Positions 58,279 through 64,000 of a DNA stretch of 64,000 nt are shown here, piece by piece. Position 1 is the stretch's first letter, and each line of letters opens with the position of its first letter. Below the pieces are notes generated by a model. The model had not been told where the DNA came from. It did no database searches and worked only from the letters and a program-made list of their open reading frames with translations. Origin of the DNA: Eledone cirrhosa (lineage: Eukaryota; Mollusca; Cephalopoda; Octopoda; Eledonidae); the NCBI GenBank assembly GCA_964016885.1, contig OZ024740.1:301898126-301962125 (forward strand), in the 5' to 3' direction. Made by a program: the position numbers and the translations under genes.

Positions 58279-61200
58279 TGATCCTGGTCATAATATTTAG
58301 CAAGTCACGAACTCCGTACTTTATGAAACTAAATATTGTAATTCCCAATTACCATATAATTGTAGTATATTTAATCCGAGAAATGCGTAATGCGTCAGTA
58401 AAGTTATTATTCTGCGAATGGAAATGGAAATTCCATATATTTTACTCTTAGTATTTAATGAAAGGACTTGTAGCTGAGTCCTGTAAACTTAGTAATATAA
58501 CTTTCTCATTATTAAACTGGCTTAAAAGTTCTATTCAAAATTTAGGGAAGATTTTTAGATATATATAAACACTGTAAAACGAATACTGTGTGTGTGTGCG
58601 CACAACAACGCGGATATGATCCGAACGTCGAAGAGCCGAACGTTTCAAGAATGGAATCATCGACGAAACTGAACAATCGCAGTTGTCAGAAGATTTGTTG
58701 ATATATGTGCAATGTGGCTCTCTTAATGTAAAACCATTTGAACTGTTGATTTATTTCTGATGCAGCAAAAGTGCCAGTTATGCGGAATTGGAATATGGAG
58801 AGTTATATATATTAGGTATTGCCTTAAAGCATTGACGTTGCAATGATGGGAACCACTGTTTGGGGCACGTATTTTATTATTTAATAGTATACCATAAATC
58901 GAACACTAATGTAATGCAGCTCACACATAATTGTGAAAAATAATCATTTGATTCTAAAGCATGGCTTGAGATTGAAAGTTTTGACTTATTTCGTCTTTCC
59001 TAATCAGAGTGAAAGCTGACCTGAGAAACAGAGTATATTGCGAGCTCTAATGATTGCTGAGTAATTAATCTTAAACGTTACAAGAAGTCCTTTGCAAAAT
59101 CGATTAAATTAGGTTTCATTGACTATGTATACATACGCGTTGGACTGCAATTTCTGATCAATACACGGATGCTTGGTAGTAAATACATGTGTCTGAACAT
59201 AGGAAATATATATAATATATATGTGTGTGTGTGTATGTGTGTGAGTGTGTGTGTGTTTGTGATTGTGTGTGTATATGTAATACCTACATAGATTAATGTG
59301 TCCTTGTGTTTGATTTGTTCGTGAACAGTATTTTGTATGTAGCTTATACACCTCCACGCGGAAAACATTGATCAATGCTACCTCCCACGTCGCATTAGAC
59401 CACTAACAAAGAACAACCTGCATAATTGATTGCTATACAAAAATTGCATACACTCATTCACATGCATTCACGAATTCACGTACAGAATCAAACATATATA
59501 TTCGTAATTATTCACAGTTACGTACCTAACATGTATTCTGCGGATAGATATTTATCGAAAGAAAACCTAACAGAAAAAAAGGTATAAATTGCAATTGCAT
59601 GTATTGTGTACATTTGTTGTTAGGCAATTTTGATGTCGAGGGGAAAAGACCAAAGCCCATAAAGGGTTACTATCTCAACAGTCGGCGCTGTTTCCGTCTT
59701 CAAAATTCCACTCTCAAGTTATAGTTTAATTTGAGACTATAGTAGAATGCCTCACACAATGGATTAACAAAAAAACACATGACCTTTTTTAGTTCACAAT
59801 TTCTTTTGGAAATTTCAGTTCGTCTGCTTAGCTCAAAAATATAATTAACGATATCGATATATCTTGATATGATGAAGCTATTCAGAAGCCCAACGGGAAT
59901 AGCGCACAAACAAAAAATGTTTAAGCGTATCATATTAAAGATTTGTTTATTTTCATAAAACTATTGCTCGATAGGCCTACTTCCAATACAACTAGGGGAT
60001 TTCTAGTTTGAAAGCATAGCATTACGAAAACTGCAGGATGGAAAAAAAATCACTATGTGTAGAATTTGGTTGATGGACACTCTGCAGAACTTCATTTGAA
60101 TGGGTGTTCCTGTTCCTGAGATGTAGATATATTCCATATGGTTATAGTGTGCTTTAAGCGGTGTCTACTTTGTTGCAAGCATCCAACACAAATCTCCTCC
60201 ATTTGACGATAATCAGGTGCGACATATCTCGGGTGTCTTAAAAAGGCTTCTGGGGTTGTCCTTCCTCTTTTGTCAAAATTATTTCAACATATAATACATG
60301 GATGCTAGATAACTGCGGCTATATATGATTTTCGATATTCAGAAATGTTCAAGATATTCTGAGATGTTTGAGCTAGTTGTCAGGTTAGTTTGGCGTAATA
60401 TCGATATTTACAAAGACATAAAATATGAAAAATATGAATAAATTGTTTTTATGGAAGTATTGTGTATATGTTATTCCCTACATAATTCTACAATGTTATA
60501 CGAACACTGAGATCACATTACCATGTCTAGAATTTTATCAATATAAGCAGAATCGTTAACTTGTCAACAAATTATGGGGCTTATATGAAAATTCTATCGC
60601 ACTGTTAACTTCATTTTTAGAGCGTATATTTCCATTCACCATATAATACTATATATTGATTTGATCGAAATTCGATGCTCGTCAGGCATTTTGTTTCTCA
60701 TTATGTATGTTCGTCTAGTTTGAATCAAGGGAACAATCGGAGTAAACGAAGGGTAATAATGGTTCTATCTACAAAACAGCGAGAATTAAATGTTGTTAAT
60801 ATGTATTTCCAATATAGGGGTGCAGATTTAACACGTTTACAACAATAGCTCCCCTTAAACCTTTAATAAGCAAGAGCATGTCTGCTTTGATAATGATTAC
60901 ATGCTCCACATATGGCTACCTTGTTGGTAATCGGCTTACTTAATGCTGATTGTATAGTCAAATATTTCAAAAGCTGAAATATATAAATCCATTTATTGTT
61001 GCATTTCCTTAAATACCAGCAAGCAAGAAGTCGCTCCATGATTCAGCAGCTATCTTTTATTGGTTTAAAACCGCTTTCAATTGAAAAGCACGCTTCTTTA
61101 AATTAAACTTTATACTAAACATATTTATCTCCTTCTGCTAACCCCAACTTCCTCACACTCTCGCTCACACTCGAATCATACATTTCAATAGTACATTACC
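58279..61200. other. AT-rich region without supported genes
   Basis: A TG/TA microsatellite lies at 59210-59275. Otherwise no repeat family, RNA or coding similarity recognised. Confidence 0.45.
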
Positions 61201-61345
61201 CTCTCCTGTATATTTCCCCCCTCTCTCTCTCTGTATATCTCCCCTCTCTCTCTCTCCATCTCTCTCGCTCTATATATCTATCTATCTATCTATCTCCCGT
61301 TCTTTCATTATTTCTCTCTCTCACTAACACACGCACTCTGTCTCC
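61201..61345. repeat. (CT)n/(TATC)n compound simple repeat
   Basis: Repeated CTCTCT blocks separated by TATATCTC and TATCTATC units. Confidence 0.9.
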
Positions 61346-61724
61346 ACACACCTCCCTCTCTAGAGTTCTAAATCGCAATGGAAAGATTTTCTATGCTCTA
61401 CATTAATATAAGTATATAATATAATGCGTGAAGAAAACATGCTCAAGAAGACTTCTCATGGACATACTATAGTTAGATATCTTCCAATATGATTATAGTG
61501 TTGACTCCCAAATAATGTTTAATCAATTTAAATTATAATATCCATGTGACGAACATTAGCAGCATTAAAGATAATGTTTTCAGGGTAGGCATTTGAGAGA
61601 ACGTGGCAATTTAAAACTACTTCATTGATTACAAATACAGAAAAAAAGAAACACAGTCCGGTTCAATTTTCTCTTCAGAATAAACCTAGAGACGAATGCA
61701 GCAAAAACTATTTTAACCCAATAA

Positions 61725-62210
61725 TCAAACACCTCCAAATATATATCTTATGACATTCCATGAGGACAACCTTTTCCCAACAGGTGAGTAAATACCACAG
61801 AGCACACGTTCAAACTTAAAATGAACAACTAACTCATGTTCTATTTCTTCTATTTCTTTTTTCATCTTCTTTGCCCATATATTTCTGAGAGGATCGTGAT
61901 GGAAAAGTCCTGAAACACGCCTTCCAGCGGGTCCTGTCAGAAGCATCTGTTTCCAACAGATCCTGCCTGATCCCCAAGCAAGACCAGCCGAGCTCATGAA
62001 GGTTATCCAAACATCTTGCTCCGGGTCTATCTCTGGGTATCTTGCCTTTTGGTTTTGCCCTTAAAATCTGTCCAGCGAGTCTCTCTGAGATATTTTTACC
62101 ACATGCTGTAATATCGGACATGTGATCTATGAATTGTGAGAAGTAGCGGCGCTAACTCAATCGAATCTCTCATTTCCGAGCTACGCACTATATCAAGTAA
62201 TGTTACACCT
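61725..62210 (-). pseudogene. LINE 3' coding end, second copy
   Basis: Minus strand: IVRSSEMRDSIELAPLLL, IHRSHVRYYS, then RLAGQILRAKPKGKIPRDRP, ELGWSCLGIRQDLLETDASD and RTRWKACFRTFP. Same family segment as 43128-43600 and better kept in the last part. The RT domain is not in the window next to it, so this is a 5'-truncated insertion, the usual LINE state. Confidence 0.75.
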
Positions 62211-62840
62211 TAAACAATTAATAACAAAAGATATATGCATCCTTTCAGAAAGAAAAAACTACCCAACAGTGTAATGATTTAGAAGAAATCCGTATTGTAA
62301 GATAGAAATGCCATCAAAATATTTACAGCCTAATACACAAAACATCTTATCTCATACAGCTATATTGACTAAAATAGATTTGCTGCCATATAAACATATT
62401 TCTTATTTAATAAGAACATAATCGCTAATTGTATTCAATGCTACATCTTACAGAATCGGTCTAGGATATTTCATTTATAATACCAGGAAATCGGCGATAT
62501 AATTACATTATTAGCAGATTGTGAAGTACATGAGTTGAGGCCCCCATCACATTGTGGAGAACAGAATCCAATCACCTTCAAACATACATTTCCCAACAAC
62601 ACAAGGGCAGACACCCAATACCACAATTGCACGTGTAATACAAGTGCATCCAAATCAGCGGAACAATAATCTACTCACATCAAACGAAATGCTAAATGAG
62701 ATATTCCCAGCTCAAACCATCCGATGTGTTTAACAAAATATTAAACAGTAATTGTAAAAAGATTTTTGAAGTTACCGTTGTATAAAACTTTATATGTATG
62801 TATAGAAATATGATTTTGCTTCTAGCATGACATTCATACA
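62211..62840. other. Unassigned AT-rich stretch
   Basis: Nothing recognised. Confidence 0.4.
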
Positions 62841-63177
62841 AATATGTATAAACATTTCGTATTTCTAAGGAGACATGGTTTTAGGAAGCCGTAGCTATGC
62901 AAACACCGGGGCTAAAGCCCTCTGGTGGTGTCCAGCAGAGGCAAGGGGGACAACCGTCTATGCATTTCAGGCTTGACGGGCCTCGACTGCTTTCAAGTCC
63001 ACCAGTTGAAAGCAGTGGGAGGGACCGTCCCGAAAAAGGCCAGTCAAGCCTGAAATGCATAGACGGTTGTCCCCCTTGCTTCTGCTGGACACCACCAGAG
63101 GGCGTTAGCCCGGTGTTTGCATGGCTACGGCTTCCTAAAACCGTGTTACTTTAGAAATACGAAATTTCTATACATAT
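62841..63177. mobile_element. Large GC-rich palindrome (foldback element)
   Basis: Arms of about 155 bp mirror each other with few differences. The outer ends are TTTCGTATTTCTAA and TTAGAAATACGAAA. A second inner hairpin, ACTGCTTTCAA with TTGAAAGCAGT, sits at the centre (62986-63016). Frames through it are hairpin artefacts. Probably a foldback or head-to-head tail pair like those at 42 and 51 kb. Confidence 0.85.
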
Positions 63178-63266
63178 CTATATATATAATCTCAGCAGCT
63201 AACTATAGAAATGTTCGTTTTCAGTACATTGTTTAACTGTGGTTACCCGGCCGAAACTATTCGGGA

Positions 63267-63270
<4 letters not shown>

Positions 63271-63357
<87 letters not shown>
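63271..63357. repeat. (CT)n(TA)n compound microsatellite
   Basis: CT run switching to TA, the same order as at 42243 and mirrored at 50948. Confidence 0.97.
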
Positions 63358-63362
<5 letters not shown>

Positions 63363-63567
63363 TATCGAGAATCGGAACTTCGGCCCACGAAATAACGAAA
63401 AAACAATCTTCGAAAAGTGCGGCAAAGTGCTCAATGGTTCGGATAAACCAGAGCTAAAACTAACGTTTAATACCAACACACTGAGACGATGCTTAAACAA
63501 TCATTCGCACAGCCAAAAATACGACGAAGAAAATTCGGGTCAAACAAATAAAAATATATATGAATGA
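63358..63567 (+). other. Open frame of unknown origin after (TA)n
   Basis: About 68 codons open without a start of its own (ENRNFGPRNNEKTIFEKCGK, LNGSDKPELKLTFNTNTLRR). Less AT-rich than its surroundings. It may be a retroelement protein fragment; no family recognised. Confidence 0.3.
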
Positions 63568-63628
63568 ATAATTATATATGAATGAAAAAAAAAAAATAAT
63601 AATAAAAAAATATATATATATATATATA

Positions 63629-63933
63629 TTGGTAAACGGAATAGAAAATGCTGACAAATTGTTCACAGTTGAAAAATGGTTTAATTAGAAATAAAAGAGT
63701 ATTAGTGATTGTATGGGTTAGTATTCAGTTGTGGTTTTAAGTTTTTAAGTTTTTACCGGATGTGCATTTCTAAATGCTTTTCAAAAATAATTTTGAGATA
63801 GAGTGTCCGTGCTGTTTGCTCTGATCTTAAAACCAAAACTGAATACTAACCAATACAATTACTAATTCTCATTTATTCCTAATTAAACTATTTTTCACTG
63901 TGAACAATTTGTCAGCATTTTCTATTCCGTTTA

Positions 63934-63937
<4 letters not shown>
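63629..63937. mobile_element. MITE with ~112-bp terminal inverted repeats
   Basis: Ends TTGGTAAACGG and CCGTTTACCAA. Bases 63629-63742 mirror 63826-63937. It sits inside a (TA)n tract (63610-63628 and 63938-64000), consistent with insertion at TA. 309 bp, non-coding. The family is not recognised. Confidence 0.85.

Positions 63938-64000
<63 letters not shown>
63938..64000. repeat. (TA)n microsatellite, runs off the window
   Basis: Pure TA to the last base. Confidence 0.97.

Noticed and set aside
62897..63154. 85-codon frame rich in Pro/Gly
   Set aside because: It runs through both arms of a palindrome; the composition is dictated by the hairpin.

Overview
The window is AT-rich metazoan DNA with no host exon I can support. 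Nearly everything recognisable is repetitive: long (TA)n, (CA)n, (CT)n and (GGT)n tracts, tRNA-derived SINEs, Penelope-like retroelements (PLEs) with GIY-YIG endonuclease domains, a mariner transposase relic and LINE 3' ends. The SINE family (tRNA-like head, a GAGTTCAAATCCCGCCGAG B-box region, tail running into ATT repeats) together with the PLE and microsatellite load resembles cephalopod, most likely octopus, genomes. That assignment rests on recalled family resemblance, not on a search.

Layout. 1-3.2 kb: a hairpin, a weak LTR-like stretch and PLE-1 (minus), flanked by inverted tails. 3.37-5.57 kb: PLE-2 (minus), with one tail copy in direct and one in inverted orientation at its 5' side. 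5.63-6.51 kb: an element with 300-bp inverted repeats. 6.7-7.4 kb: (TA)n islands. 7.38-12.43 kb: PLE-3, the most complete copy (plus), with reverse-transcriptase motifs A, B and C and a GIY-YIG domain, broken by stops and a frameshift, and preceded by an inverted copy of its own 3' end. 14.2-15.0 kb: a short inverted-repeat element. 15.0-19.4 kb: PLE-4 (minus), lacking its RT core, carrying Asn-rich linkers with SINE insertions, again with an inverted 3' end at its 5' side. 19.5-20.8 kb: a tandem ~440-bp repeat carrying a hammerhead-ribozyme fold. 20.85-21.65 kb: mariner relic. 21.7-41 kb: mostly unique AT-rich DNA with scattered SINEs, a hammerhead-bearing island at 29.2-29.5 kb, PLE tails and a decayed PLE at 38.7-39.3 kb. 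41.5-44.3 kb: microsatellites, a palindrome, SINEs and a LINE 3' end. 44.3-50.7 kb: largely featureless. 50.7-53.8 kb: microsatellites, a palindrome, a hammerhead tail, a SINE and PLE-5. 55.1-58.3 kb: GAT/GGT repeats, three tandem SINEs and a higher-order minisatellite. 61.2-64 kb: a LINE 3' end, a large palindrome, a composite microsatellite and a MITE.

The unifying theme is a set of hammerhead ribozyme-like modules (CUGANGA, stem II, GAAA, very small stem III, cleavage triplet, stem I). They occur in the tails of PLE-1, PLE-2 and PLE-4, in three further short tails, in a palindrome, and in a tandem array with no coding capacity that looks like a metazoan retrozyme. Hammerheads in PLEs and small retrozymes are established biology. 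What stands out here is the number of structurally different versions in 64 kb, their position beside inverted tail junctions and (TA)n tracts, and the nested stem I of the tandem array. All coding copies are broken, so any activity would depend on partners elsewhere in the genome.
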